A stretch of 64,000 bases of DNA from Dermatemys mawii (GCA_007922305.1 ML677335.1:20271933-20335932); one strand, 5' to 3'. Positions 13,160 through 25,405 are shown, numbered from the stretch's first letter. Made by a program: numbers and translations. The notes: generated from the sequence alone by a model not told the origin.

Positions 13160-14040
13160 GACTAAAGGAACCAATGTGATCATCTGGTCTCATCTCCTGC
13201 ATAGTACAAGTCATAAAATTTCCCTATTTTAGTTTAATAATTTTCAGTGATAGAGAAGGTATGTTTTGCAATCCTTAATCATGCTTGAGGCACTTTTCAA
13301 AACCCTGTCCAATTTTGGACCATCTTTCCTGAATTGTGGACACCAGAACTGGACATAGTGTTACAGCAGCACTGACTCCAGTTCAAAATACAGGAGTAAT
13401 ATGACTTTCCTGCTCCTACTTGATATTCCCATTTGTACATCCAAGGATTACATTAGCACTTTTGACCATGGGTTTGCACTGGGATTATCCATCATCACCC
13501 CCAAATCTTTTAGAGTCACTGTTTTCCCAGATAGATTTTCCCGTCATGTAAGTAGGCCCTCGTAAATTCTTTATTCCTGGATGTATGATTTTTTACATTT
13601 GGTACTGCAATTCATACTGTTTGCTTGTGCTCAGTTTACCAAGTGGTCCAGATAACTCTATCAGTGAGTTATTTGATAGGTAACTTCTCTTCATTATTTA
13701 CCACTTTCTCAATCTTTGTATAATCTGCAAACTTTAATACTGATTTTGTTTTCTTCCAGGGCACTGGTAAAATGATTAATTAGCATAGAGCCAACAATCA
13801 GCCTTTGTGACTTCACTAGAAATACCCACTCCATGACGACTTCCTGTTTACAATTTCATTTTGAGACCTATCGATTAGCCACTTCTTAATCCATTTAATG
13901 TGTCATGTTCATTTCATATCATTCTAGATTTTTTAAATCAAAGATGTACAGTACAAATTCAAAGTATTTTTCGGAAGTATGGGTTATTACCTCAACATAT
14001 TACCTTTATGAACCAAACATGCAATCTCATTAAAAAGGGG
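13160..14040 (-). mobile_element. CR1 LINE, older diverged copy
   Basis: The plus strand shows the complement of CR1 3'-half landmarks in order: TGATCATCTGGTCTCATCTC, a gap, GTGGACACCAGAACTGGAC, GTACATCCAAGGATTACATT, TCTGCAAACTTTAATACTG (the region encoding the RT FADD box) and CTTCTTAATCCATTTAATG. The copy runs about 880 bp with many indels, and no frame longer than 75 codons survives. It is clearly more decayed than the copy at 36350-38400. Confidence 0.75.
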
Positions 14041-17000
14041 TGGGGTAGGGTCTTGGGGAAGGGGTGGCAGGAGTGTTTGGTTTTCTGCTATCAGAAAGTT
14101 GGCAGCCACTACAGTCTAGTGTTTTAAAAGCACACGACTATACTTCCTTTGGATATATTGTATTTGTTGAGCCCAACTCTCTCCTAGTTTAACTTTTGTT
14201 AAATTGTAAACTCTTTCAAGTAGTCTTTCTAGATATTTGGATCCCCAAGCCTGATTGAACTCTGTGTGTTTGTCTGTTAAGAGCTATAATAAAATCCATT
14301 TTGCATAGTGCTTGAAAGATCATTACAAGTAGAGCAGATTGGATAACTTATTTACTTTGATCTGCTAGTTAATAATTACACACACCTGGTCAACTAAGTG
14401 ACATGGTACTAGTTTGCTCTTGACTGAATAGCTGTAGGAATTATTATGAAATTAAGAATTAAAGTTAGATAAGTTTAGTTAAGAAAATAATATATCTGCT
14501 TTTTGGTTTGTAACTTGTACAGAAAAGGCTCCAGTCAGCAAATAAAAGGTAGCAATGAAAGTAATATTGTTCATTACTTACAGTGTGGGAGAGGTGTACC
14601 GTTTCAAAGGGTATCTGAGAAAAAAGTGAAAAGCTGCAGTAATAAGACAAAGGAAAGCTGCCATAAAGGAAACAGGCATAAACCTTCCCACTGTTCTGCT
14701 GGTAAGCAAGTGGATGTGGAGATAAGACAGGAAGGCCTTGAAGGAAGGAAAGTAGCAAGGATAAATTGCTTCAAGATGGGTTTTTCCTAAAGCTAGCAAG
14801 TTAGCTGAAGTATGTAAAGAGAACAGTCAATTTAAAGGTTCTTTGTCAGACTCTACTTGATGTTGAAATGTGTCAAGATGAAATGGATTTCCCTAGATCT
14901 GTCCTATTTGTGAGTATACTGATCACATGCCTATGAATGCTTTGTAGTGGGTATAGTGACTGCTTATTTTTAGGCTGTTAGACATGTATAGAGCAGTTGT
15001 ATAAAATACCATTTGGCCTTAGAATTTAAAGGAATTTATGGTTAAGTTAGTGTCTCGTGGTCTCCTATATTAATAACTTAAAATACTATTCATAATTCCA
15101 AATTCTAAATAGTTTTCAACCTGAAATTAATAAATTATGAGTAGGTAGTAACAAATACGGAAAGGCAAATACTCTTCTCAGGACACAAATAACCATGTTT
15201 GGATGTGAATATAGATATCTGTATTAAGAAAAGTTACTCTCTAAATATTTGTATAAACAAAAACCTGGTAGACTAGGTGTTCACAAAAAGTCAACAAAAC
15301 AAATCTGAACATTAATTTTATATAGTCGTTCTGTTCAATCAATTGCATGTTTACAAACTTTGTTCTACAGAATTTGGCCAGTTCTCACAGTAAGTTACTG
15401 ATTTTCCCAAACTTTCAGGTTTTCCATCCTTTACTAGGTTATATCCATTTACGAAGATCTGCCAAGAACAAGGAACTCTGGTTCCTCAAACTTCAACAAA
15501 AATCAGGGCCATCAATTTAATCTCATGTAAGTGAAGCTTCCCATTGTTCTTTTAAAATAAACAAGGAAGACACAGAAGCCTGCACATAATCACTAAATTA
15601 CAAAGAACAGATGTGAAACATTTATGGGTAAATGTTCATGCTGGCAAGGAAAAGACACTATAAAACAGCATGTACTGTACCCAGCAGATTGGCTTTTAAA
15701 TGACTCGTGCTTGTTGTTGGTAATCACACAAGTAACAAAAATAAAATAGTTAATTTGACTGGGCCTAATACACTTTAGTTACTTTAAATTAACTGCTAAT
15801 TATGCCACTCTCTTTTCTTGTACTTTTCCTTTTAACATCTTAATTGAAATGCTTTGATGACAGAGTGTTCAATACAAAAAACATATTATTAATTATGTAA
15901 CTCCAGATAGTTACCCGCCACAGATTAGATTACTGGAGCCATTTTTTCCCTGGAAAGATGCAATTTTTCCTTAGAAACAAAGTTACCTCAATTAATTAAC
16001 TGTTCAGCACATGGGTGCAATATACTAAGTTGTTCCAATTTACATATGTTAATTTTTTTGTTAATAATTTCTCCAAGTTTTTCTATTGAGCTTCTCCCAT
16101 ATTTTCACAAACTGTGTTTCAAAGGTTATCCATCACCACAGAGGCTAGAAAGTGTAATATGAGGAGAGGAACTGCAGAAAGAGGGTCAGGTTTCAGAAGG
16201 TACTTAGGCCTTTTCTACATGGGAAAGGTGGTTTTTGTTTTGTTTTCAGCCTAAACTGCTTTGTATTCACACACATTCTTCTTCTTCTTTTAATCTTTTT
16301 ATTATCCTATTAAGATTAATCCATTCTGGAAGTGATAGAACGATTTAGGAATGAGTCATACCACTATGAAGTTTGTGGTATTACTTCAGCTAGTTCACCA
16401 ACTGTTATCCCACACTGTACTTCTTTACATCGGGACTGGCTTCACTGGTTACCCATGTACTCTCCACTGCTCTAGGGTCATCTTGATTAGATCTTCCCAC
16501 ATCCAAGGGTATATATGTTTGTGACTTGGCTCATGGCAGGTTCACAGACCCAAGTCCATTACAGACACCATGCTCCACACTTCTGTGTAGTCCTCTCAGG
16601 AAGTCCTGGACATCTGTGCTCTCTTGGGCAAGATGCACATTCAGTCCCATCTTTCTAGTCATCGTAGGAATGCCAAGATTTTCAAGCAGCTAGTGATGCT
16701 CCTTAGTTTAATGTAGCACTATGTGCTCAGCATAAGTCCAGACTGCTTGCACATAAAACTCTAAAACCTCCACATGTAACACTTACCACTCATCATGAAG
16801 AACTTTTACAGCTCCGCCTGCCTGCTGTATCTCTTACTTGTAATGAAACACAGGAAACATATATGCTTAAAAATTAATGTATTTTAACAAATACTGTAAT
16901 TAGTCCCATAACTTTACCCTCTTCTCTCCTATTCAAAATTACACATACTAACCAGAGTGATTTCAATGAGTGTTTTTTGAAAATAACAAGTGCAAAAAGA

Positions 17001-18942
17001 AGCTGTCTCTGCATTTCAGATGATGGTATCGTTGCCTCTTTTTGACCTGAGTGATTAGTCAAAGCTTGGGATCTTGTGGGAGTGCTAGTTGGGAACAGAA
17101 ATTAGTGGCTGTCAGATATGTTTTTGATGCTATGTACTAAGTCCCATGTCTCTGAACACAGAAGGAATATAGCAGAAAACCACGTCTTTTGCTCACAGCA
17201 ACAAGAGTTCTCTTCTCACCCTGCACTTTGGACCCAAAAGCCTTTTTCCCCAGGTTTATTCCAGGGTCAGCCATACACTTTTAGCTCATCCTTCAGACCA
17301 CATCTCTCACTCCATCTGTTCTTGCCTGCCCTCAATTTCTGTGACTTTGCACAGACACACACTTTTACCTGAAACAAAACGGTCTTGGGCACAGATCTTT
17401 TTGTCTTTAATGGGACCTATGCTTACAGTTATGCTAAACAGTGAGTTCACACCTACCAGTCTCAATGGGATTTTAACTCAACCTATAACAAGATTTCACC
17501 CAGCTCATAGCAGTAGCAGTGTCAGAGTGAAACTCCACCAACTTTTTAGTATCAGGAAGGAATTCTGCTATTTCTCTCTTTCCGCTATCTTTGTTCTCCC
17601 CTCCCCCTACACACACTTGAGGTGAAATGAGTGATGCATCATGGTTCTAATCACTGCCAGCCTCCTTGCAGGTGGAAATTGCTACATCACTTTCCCTTTC
17701 AGCTCATTCTTCATCCAAGAAAGTGGATAGAACTGGTCAAAAGTTTCTAATTGAAATGTGTGTGAAACAAAAAATGTCTTTTTCCTAAATAAAAGTTTTC
17801 TGCAGATATTTTTGATTTTGTTTGAAAATTGTTTTTAAATGAGTAACCAAGAACAAAAACCAAAACCCAACAAAACTCAGAGGAATGGACCATTAGAGAG
17901 AAAGTTAAGCCTCAAATTCAGCTCTTGCATTGAGCAAACAAAACCGAGGCCCAGATTCTTTCCGCCTGTTCTGGTCACAATCTGGCTCTGACTGGCCAGC
18001 TGAGAATTCTCCTGGCATAGCAATGCCCTCAGCAGGTGTAAAGTTGTGTATCAGAGTTCTAGTCCAGCTGCCTCCCCTTCTCAGACAAAGGAGGACGGTG
18101 GATATAGGAGGGGAGGAAAGGTACGGGACAGGTAGGGATTCACAACTGATGTCTAGTCCATAGAGACAATAACCAGTTGGTATAAATTGAAGGAGACATT
18201 AAAATGCTCTAAATTAGACCAACCTACTCTAATTTACACCAATATGTAAAGGCTAGAGTGAATGCACCATGAAATTGAGGCTTAACTTACTCCCTGATGG
18301 TCTCTTTCTCTGCTGAACTAAATCCATCTTGGCACAGGTTGGGATCTGTGCCTGAGACTTTAATTATTGAAATGAACAATCAGGAGGGAGAGTGAGTGGC
18401 TCAATAGTTTGAGTTACAAGGGAATGAGAAGGGGGAAAACTTAGCATCCTTCCTTGAAGAACAGCTGAGTTTCACCTTAGCATATCCAAGAATTCCTGAA
18501 GGAGTTATTGTCTGTCTGAGTACAGACTAGTTTATATTTAATCTCTCTCATCACATTCATAAAATAATTGCAAATGTGGTCCTCATTGCCAAGTGTGTAG
18601 TAAGATCATTGTCTAACTCACTGAATTACTTCAGCACCAAGGTTCTGCCAAGGGGCTGTGGATTTCTGAGCCCCTGTTGGCAAGCAGCCTTTCACCCTGC
18701 ACATAATATTCTAACTCTACTTTATGCTAGTCTATATGCACATACTTGGACATGAAAGTGAAAGCTTTCTTTTTCTTGAACATCAGGGTATGTAAAATTG
18801 ATCCCTTCGTTGTTTGCTAAAAGGCACATGAGCGTGGTCATTATGAATTCTTTTTTAAAGTGAAGGAGATAAATGAACACAAATTGTTGTAAAATTGGCA
18901 CAGATATAACTCTTATGTGTATAGCTTTTTATCCTCTTATTC
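14041..18942. other. Mostly unrecognised sequence
   Basis: No gene is recognised. Near 16204 the segment AGGCCTTTTCTACATGGGAAA looks like a fragment of the reptile repeat that begins GGCCTTGTCTACACT. Near 17755-17860 there is another AAAA/TTTTC-rich degenerate segment. Frames of up to 97 codons near 14465-14790 and 17118-17625 show no domain. Confidence 0.35.
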
Positions 18943-20260
18943 ATAGACTTAAAAGCAAGAAACAATCATTATGATCATTCAGTCTGACCTCGTGCATAAC
19001 ACAGACCACAGAATTTCACTCAATTATTCCTGCATCAAACCCATAAGTAGCTTCTGGTTAAACAAGAGTATATATTTTGGAAAGACATCACGTCTTGATT
19101 TAAAAAAATAAGTTGTCCAGTGATGGAGAATCTACCACATTCTTTGTAAATTATGCTAATGATTTGTTTCTAGTTTTAATTTGCCTACTGTGATGGAGCA
19201 AGGCCAAATGGCTATAGGAAAGTATTAAGGAACAGATATGTTAGTTTCAGGCTTAACAAATCCCTGGTACCTTTGGAACCAAATAGCAGTTGTTCAGGTT
19301 AATCAAGATACCTGGGGCCAATTAAGAAGCTTCTAGAAAGCAGTAGAAATAGCTAGCCTGATTGGGACACCTGAAGCCAATCAGGGGCTGGCTGAAACCA
19401 GTTAAAAAAAACCCTCCCAGTCAGTCAGGTGGGTGTGGATGTCAGGAGCTGTGGGAGGAAGTTATGCTTTTGGTGAGACTGAGCGGTAGACAACATATCA
19501 TACACAAGGAAGGAGGCCCTGAGATAATGGTGAAGTGGAGTTTGAAGAAGTGGGGACTGCTGTGGGGAAGTATCCCAGGGAACTGTATTGTGGCTAAAAA
19601 GGTCAGCCATCTTAGCTGATACTATTAGGGTCCCTGGACTGGAGCCCAGAGTCGAGGGTGGGCCCGGGCTCCCTCCTTTTTGCCTCCCCTAATTAATAAC
19701 TGAGATTGGGAGACAACAGAGATTATGCCAGGAAGGATAGCTTCTCCTCACTGGCTTATGAGGAAAATGACTCAATACTCTGTGACCTTGTCTCTAGAGA
19801 GAGAAGAGCTACATGGAGAGTCACAGTGAGCCTCTGAGGCTAGTGAAAATCTGCCAGGAAATGCAGGATCCACAAAGATAAGGACAGAGCTTTGTCACAC
19901 TACCCTTGACTTCCAGCCATGGGATCGTTTTATGCCCTTGTCCAATATCTTCTGTCTGTGTTGTTACTTGTCTATTGTTATCAGATCACTTCTTAACCTT
20001 TTCTCTTGAGAAGTTAAATAGATTGATTTCTTAAGACTCTTCCTACAAAGCAAAAAAGTACTAGACCTTAAATCATTTTAGTAGCTATTTTCCATGTAGC
20101 CTCTCCACTTTTTGAATATCCTTTTGAAAATGCAGACACTAGAACTGGAGACACTATCCCAGTAATGGTTTCATAAGTGCCATGTACAGAACTAACACTA
20201 TATCCCTACTATTTCTTGATAGTATCCTCTTAATATTATTGTGCATCTCCATCCAAGACT
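18943..20260 (-). mobile_element. CR1 LINE 3' portion split by a solo LTR
   Basis: Complementary CR1 sequence begins at TCATAGACTTAAAAGCAAG and runs to about 19188. It resumes at 19904 with CCTTGACTTCCAGCCATGGG and continues through AGTGCCATGTACAGAAC to about 20260. Removing the 19189-19899 LTR and one copy of its 4-bp duplication restores continuous CR1 sequence, so the CR1 was here before the LTR element. No coding frame survives. Confidence 0.75.
19189..19899 (+). mobile_element. Solo LTR (711 bp), TGTGATGGAG...CTTTGTCACA
   Basis: The element starts TGTGATGGAG and ends CTTTGTCACA, so it has the TG...CA ends of an LTR. It is flanked by a perfect 4-bp duplication, CTAC (19185-19188 and 19900-19903). 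It lies inside a CR1 copy. No internal retroviral genes are attached, as expected after recombination between two LTRs. It is the same family as the element at 29436-30736, in inverse orientation, but lacks about 600 bp of central sequence. Strand is assigned from a TATA-like AGATAAAAGCC in the relative, decayed here to AGTTAAAAAAAACCC. A 4-bp duplication is common for gammaretrovirus-type LTRs, but the class is not proven. Confidence 0.8.
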
Positions 20261-20299
20261 GCTATCAGGAATACATGGCTCAGTATAAGCCAAATCAGC

Positions 20300-20825
20300 T
20301 TGGAGAAAGAATTTAATCACAGAAATAAGTGCTAATTGGGAATTGTGTAAGACTATTTTATTAAATACCCCAAAAGCCAAAACCAAGGAAGGAGGATGCA
20401 CTGGTTAAAAAAACTGATGTGGTTCGAGGGGAAGTGAAAGAAGTTATAAAAATAAATAATATATAACATATGGAAGAAAGAGGAAGTTGATAGTAATTAG
20501 GATAAATCAAAAGCTAAGGACTGTAGGAAATTGATAAGAGAAGCAGAAAAGGGAAACAAGGAGAAATCTATGACCAGCAGAGTTGATAACAATGAATAGG
20601 AGTTTAAGTATACTAAGAACAAAAAGAATCTTACCAATCAGATTGGTCTATTGCTAGTTGGAAATGGTAGAATTATCAATAATAATGCAGAAAAGGCAAA
20701 AGTGTTCAATAAATGCGGGGAGGACAGATAAAGTAGCCATATCATTTGATAATATTATTTCCGTTCCACTAGTATCTTAGCAGGATGTTAGATAGCAGCT
20801 ACTAAAGTTAGGCATTAGGCAATTT
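20300..20825 (+). mobile_element. CR1 LINE internal fragment (linker/RT start)
   Basis: Sense-strand CR1 ORF2 sequence is recognisable by landmarks such as GACTATTTTATTAAATACCC, TGGAAGAAAGAGGAAGTTG, GAAAATTATCAATAATAATGC-like sequence at 20670-20690 and CCACTAGTATCTTAGCAGG. This is the region between the endonuclease and reverse transcriptase, homologous to part of the minus-strand fragment at 10249-10875. It is broken by stops and indels. It lies back to back with the minus-strand CR1 ending near 20260 and directly precedes the DIRS element. Confidence 0.75.
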
Positions 20826-20924
20826 TCTCTGGTTTCATGAGAAAAGTTTTAAACCCTTATGAATTGAGTGCCTTTATTTTTCTACACAGGCAGAACAGTT
20901 ACTTTCCCAACAGCATTTGGGATT

Positions 20925-21091
20925 ATTTGAGATGTTATAGTCAGTATGGATCCCACTATAGATGCATATGCACATGAACTGGACATCTTTGAGTAGCAGC
21001 ATCAAACACAGCTGCAAGTGCCCTGTAATTACTCATGCTCCTGTGTGAGGGCATCAAGGGCAGAGCACTCATAACCCTTCCTCAGTTCCCT
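20925..21091. repeat. DIRS left inverted terminal repeat
   Basis: The complement of this segment contains GGGAACTGAGGAAGGGTTAT, GCATATGCATC and GTGGGATCCATACTGAC in the same order as the segment at 26578-26735. The two are decayed inverted copies about 5.7 kb apart. The limits are estimated. Confidence 0.65.
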
Positions 21092-21599
21092 TGAAATGTG
21101 AAGCCTGTGGTAAATGAGGCTTCAAAAAAGCAGGGATAGAGGACAGACTGTGGGCCTACACTAACCACACTTCAAAGAACCACAGTTACTGTAGGGTAAA
21201 TAACCATATTTTCCTTCTTCAAGAATGTATCGGTGTGTATTGCACTGTAGGTGACTGTCCAGCAGTATCCTGTCAGCTGAATCAGTCAAACAATTCAAGT
21301 ACTGGTCTCCTGGGCTCGGCATCTGCCACAGAAGCCATGTCAAGGGCATGATCTTTCACAAAAGTCAGTGGAGTACTCGATGTTACAGCCTTGAAGTTCT
21401 TGGAATGTTTCTGAAGTGGGAAAAAAAATGCACCCTTGTTGGTGAAGCATGCACCGATAGCTGAAGGGAGGGGCTTGCTGGCATAAAAAGTGGAAATGCA
21501 TCACATAATCCACTTAGAAATTCTCTGTGGTGGAATACTTTGTCTTTTGGATAGACCAGTAATGACCACAAAGGGGTAGTGAGACAACCACAACCGCTT

Positions 21600-22460
21600 C
21601 GTTGGCGTCCGTTAGTCTCAGGAGATGATGAATATGCGCCCATGGGGAATATTCAGCAATTGGTCATGCAGTGTCTGTTGTGGCTATAGAGCTCCACGCG
21701 GGAGTGGCAGTCTCTGTTGCATTTGCTGCAACTGAAGGCAGAATCGACTGTGGGTTGAAGCCACTGCTTCCTTTTTCTTTGAGCAAGCTTTTCATCGACA
21801 AGCTGTTGCAGCTTGTCTTCGCCAGTTTTCAGTCCAGTGGTCAGAACGTGTCTCCATCTGGAACTATCCTAGGCGAGCTCTTTCCAGCTGTTAATATCGA
21901 TTTCAAGAGCTTTCAGGTCCCTCTTACAAACATCTTTAAAGTGAAAGTGGGCCCATCCTATAGCTCTGTTTCCGGAGGCAAGCTCAGCATAAAGCAAGTC
22001 TTTGGGGATCCGCCCATCGTCCATTCGACTTAGATGGCCTAACCATCTGAGGCGGCGCTGACGGAGGAGAGCAACCATGCTGGAGATCTTGGCACATTCC
22101 AGCACCTCGTTGTTTGTCACTCGATCACTCCATGTGATCCCGAGTATGCGACGAAGGCAGCGCATGTGGAAGGCGTTCAGTCTCTTTTCTTGATAGGCAC
22201 ACAGGGTCCAAGTTTCGCTAGCATAGAGAAGAGTGCTTAGCACACAGGCGCGATACACAGCAACCTTTGTGTTGATGGTCAGCATGCTGTTGTTCTACAC
22301 TCTCTGTGACAGCCTAGCCAAGATTGTGGAGGCCTTCCAGATTCTCTGGTTAATCTCAGAATCCAATGAAAGGTTGTCCATAATAGTGGATCCAAGAGAG
22401 GTGAACTGACTGACCACCTCCAATACGTAGTCATTAATGGCAATGCTTGGAGTCCTAAGT
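21600..22460 (-). mobile_element. 5'-truncated non-LTR retrotransposon inside the DIRS element
   Basis: This 861-bp insertion contains the C-terminal end of a non-LTR retrotransposon ORF2. It interrupts the DIRS recombinase region and is bounded by a possible 6-bp duplication, CCGCTT (21594-21599 and 22461-22466). The 5' truncation and short target duplication fit target-primed reverse transcription. CpG-containing codons remain common in it, unlike the AT-rich surroundings, so it looks younger than its host element. Confidence 0.75.
21653..22460 (-). pseudogene. Non-LTR retrotransposon ORF2 C-terminus with zinc-knuckle-like end
   Basis: The frame runs continuously on the minus strand from about 22455 to a TGA at 21653-21655, with only two internal stops: TAG at 22295-22297 (where related elements have Trp, TGG) and TAG at 21869-21871. 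It encodes VVSQFTSLGSTI, VYRACVLSTLLYASETWTL, FHMRCLRRILGITWSDRV and LRWLGHLSRMDDGRIPK, the segment downstream of the RT palm in a widespread animal non-LTR group. The C-terminus (21668-21736) has a CSKC...C/HSRVELYSHNRHC arrangement resembling a metal-binding knuckle. The RT catalytic region is missing because of 5' truncation. I could not decide the clade. RTE- or Jockey-superfamily relatives are possible. Confidence 0.8.
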
Positions 22461-23329
22461 CCGCTTAGTCCTAAGATAATACAGTGAAACTGCTTATTTT
22501 CAATGTGTGCAATTTCTTCCCTTCTTCAGGAAAAACATCGACAAGGTAACCGACTGATTTAGGAGAATGTCTAAGAACACCCTGGGCTTCAACCTGGGTG
22601 CAGCCTGTGAGAGACTGTGTAAGGGAACCCAGCCCTGAGAGCCTCAAGTTCACTGATTCTCCAAGCCAAGATGATGGCCATCAGAAAGACCATTTTAATG
22701 CTAAGGTGGTGCATGGAGCATTCTCACAGTGGTTCAAAGGGAGACTCCAGGAACTTCAGGAGGTCAGCACTGAGGTCCTATGAAGGATCCAGATCCTTAC
22801 CCAGAGAAGTGTGAAGGATGCCTTTAGGGAACTTTGATATCATTTGTTCTGAGAAGACTAAATACTACTGTTCTGGAACATGCATATTATTGCCAAGTGG
22901 CCTTTGAGAAAACTGAATGCCAGTCCTGCCTACTTCAGGAGGAGAATATAAGCCAGGAACAATACTGACAAAGAAAATACTTCACCAGAAACACTTACTC
23001 CTCAAACAGCCAACAACCAAGCCATCAGATACAAGGGTGAGGTGCAAGATCTGAACTTGATTCTGGGATATTATATCTTAGCAGGCCAAGAGGTGCATAG
23101 GAGTTCACATGGACATTTGTAACCAGTCAGACAGACAAAACTATTTCAACCAGCAGGGGACTATCAGAGTGACTGACCCTTGGTCATCTTGATCTTGGAT
23201 GCTATCTGGGGAGTCTGTGGGAAGGTATACAGAAGTCCTTGATAACACCAGAGAAGACAGGCATTTGGCAACAAGCCTGGTCTGACACCTCTACTGAAAC
23301 ATGAGTGTGTATTTGGCGTAATACTTTGT

Positions 23330-24240
23330 GACAAGCAAACTTACTAGGGTGATGCAAGCTGAAGGCTAAGGTAGACTCCTTCAGCCACCACTTATGAGTG
23401 GTCACTGCATGCCATAAGAATCTGCTAGATTGTTGCTGACCCTTGGAAGGTGTAAGGCCTGCAGGATTATCCTGTGTTGATGACACTACTTCCAGAACCT
23501 GAGGACTTCCTGGCAGAGCAGGGATGATCAAGACCCTCGTGGTTTGTTAACAACTACATTATCTATATATTGCATGTTAGGATTTGCATTGTGGATTTCC
23601 ACTGAATGGGCAGGAATGCTAAGCAGAATACCTTGGTGATGCTCAGCTTCAGGACATTTCTGAGCTACCTTAGGTCATTCTCAGAGGTAAGTCCATTGTG
23701 TATGCAGGTGGGCTTACCAGTCCACCCAGAATATCTGTGATAAGTGTCACAACTGGGAAGGGAACACAGCACAGGACACCTTTCTCTATATTCATTGTGA
23801 CCAAGTTAACTCTTATAGGATTTGGGGTGGGATTGCAAGCTTTTTGTCCATGTGGTTTCTGAAAACAAACTTTGTGTCTCCACTGTTGGCAGGCATTTTG
23901 TAAATACTTTTGCTGCTTGGTCTGGTGAATCCAAAGGGAAGAACTCTGTATTTCACTGTGATACTTCCTGGGGGCTGGAGGAGCCAATGCTGGAATCTGA
24001 ATGGATGAGATATGGAAGTATTCGTACTACAAGTAAAGAGCTACAACCCAGTCTTGGAAAGATGGATGATAGAGACAGGCATTACCACCCTGAACCTGAG
24101 ATGGACATAGGATTTGTTGAGTCTCCTGAGGTTTAGGATAGGATGAAGACCCCTTTTCTTCTTCAGAGTAAGTAAATACCAGAAGTAAGAAGCCTCTTAC
24201 CATGAATTCCTTGGAACATCCTTTATTGGCTCCTAAACTA
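23330..24240 (-). pseudogene. DIRS reverse transcriptase and RNase H remnant
   Basis: On the minus strand about 24120-24160 reads KKRGLHPILNLRRLN, matching the LRP(I/V)LDLR-LN motif at the start of DIRS/Ty3-type reverse transcriptases. Then come RFRVVMPVSIIHL and a broken YFHISI-like segment (about 24000-24025). The central palm with YxDD is not found, so it is probably deleted. RNase H-like sequence follows: VVTLITD (about 23735-23755), QYIDNVVVNKPRGS (about 23525-23570), SSLLCQEVLRFWK and LPRVSNNLADS (about 23410-23445), corresponding to the TDNT..YYINKQGG and LPGV.N..AD blocks. Multiple frameshifts and stops make it nonfunctional. Confidence 0.7.
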
Positions 24241-24321
24241 AGCAGTAAGGCAGCTTCCAGTTCCAACAGAGAAGGGACTCTGAAGAGGAATGAAGAAGAG
24301 AAAAGAAGTAAGTAGAGGTAA

Positions 24322-24375
24322 GGAAGGGAACTGCATGTCATGTCATGTCATGTCATGTCATGCAGTTCCCTTTCC
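24322..24375. repeat. Palindrome with (TCATG)5 array in its centre
   Basis: The arms GGAAGGGAACTGCATG (24322-24337) and CATGCAGTTCCCTTTCC (24359-24375) are reverse complements except for one extra base. Between and overlapping them are five perfect TCATG units (24338-24362). The structure lies in the minus-strand DIRS element, just upstream of its RT remnant. Confidence 0.85.
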
Positions 24376-24483
24376 TGACACCTATCTGTAAGATGTTATG
24401 ACAAGCAATGCCCAGTGGAACGAGGCAAGGTGACTTCCGAAGCTAACTATCATTTGACTGAATCTGACGTAGTTTCTGATGTT

Positions 24484-24556
24484 ATTTCCGATGTTCTGAT
24501 ATTCTGATGTTATAATATGAATTTCGATGTTCTGGTATTCTGATGTTATAATATCA
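24484..24556. repeat. Two-copy tandem repeat, period about 36-37 bp
   Basis: The unit containing TTCTGATGTTATAATAT occurs twice in direct succession (24484-24520, 24521-24556) with a few differences. It lies within the DIRS region. Confidence 0.75.
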
Positions 24557-25405
24557 ATTATATCTCTATTATTAGAGTTTTGGTGATCAAACCAAAAAGA
24601 GACCAGAATATTTTTAAGTTATCAGGTGCTCATATCAGTACTGAGGATACTGCCTCAATAGGGAAAGAAGAGAAGAAGTCTTCAGTTGCCGATGCACAGC
24701 ATTAGTATTGTTCTGCACCCAGCTCTGGTTCATCTTGATACTCTGATGTAGCTGTTATGACCAGAGACACTGAGGGGGAGAGTGTTACCTTCCTTGAATG
24801 CAATGTAGATGGGGGTTCCTTGATGTTAGATTCTGTACCCCAGTAATCCTGACTGGGCTGTCATGGTATACATACAAGTACAGTTGGCTCATTGGTACTG
24901 GACTGAACAATACTCAAGCTTGACAAGCCTGTTGTGACTATACCCTTTAAGAGAATCTGGCAGGCCTCTCCTCAGTCTGAGAACAGAGGGTTCTCTGCTT
25001 GAAGACAGGTAGAAAGTATGTCCCAGTAACAGTAGAAGAGCAGATGTCGTCTATAAGTGGTGGTCATGTCTGTGGCACTCTAGGTTCTTCATTCCGTACC
25101 AGAACTACCATATGATTCTGCACAGTGATTATTCCGGTTCTCTCCTAAGCTCATCTTGAATAGTCAACATCAATGCCAAAATAGGTGGTCCTTGAGCTGG
25201 GAATTGGTGCCAATCAAACATTGTGCAATATAGGCTGCTCCTTCTCCCAAATCCTTGATGCTGTGTAATGCCTGGGGACTTATTTCCAGATGCTGCGTGT
25301 TGCTTGTCCTAATGAAAGGACTACGAGCTCCACCTTCAATCTCTACCTCTATTTTCAGAGCAACCCTGGCCAGTACCGTCACAGGAGTCTATTTTGTCAA
25401 CCGTA
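24557..25405 (-). other. Possible DIRS gag region, degraded
   Basis: The position upstream of RT and the continuity with flanking DIRS sequence suggest a gag remnant. On the other side of the hAT insertion (about 26050-26150) the minus strand encodes SALYNKQAALQGQCRDELAL, which could belong to the same frame. No diagnostic gag motif is visible, and stops are frequent. Confidence 0.3.

Larger units (their letters stand above)
21320..22900 (-). pseudogene. DIRS tyrosine recombinase remnant, split
   Basis: The minus strand reads, across frames, SPFEPL, then a block like SIKMVFLMAIILAWRISEL (about 22625-22690). This corresponds to the conserved region of DIRS tyrosine recombinases that contains the first catalytic arginine. 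After it come ALRAGFPYT and a C-rich tail, then LPCRCFS/LPVFF-like and LHTL sequence up to about 22467. After the non-LTR insertion it resumes with LSKRQSIPPQRISKWI (about 21520-21580) and TFVKDHALDMASVADAE (about 21305-21365), the C-terminal part. The H-x-x-R box and catalytic tyrosine cannot be placed with confidence. Several stops and frameshifts make it inactive. Confidence 0.65.

Noticed and set aside
19362..19619. 85-codon plus-strand frame and its minus-strand partner
   Set aside because: They lie in the solo LTR. The related LTR at 29436-30736 gives similar frames in shifted registers, as expected of non-coding LTR sequence.
21671..22033. 120-codon plus-strand open frame
   Set aside because: Antisense shadow of the minus-strand non-LTR retrotransposon frame.
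24338..24362. CRISPR-like or satellite array
   Set aside because: Only five 5-bp units without spacers. It is a microsatellite within a palindrome.
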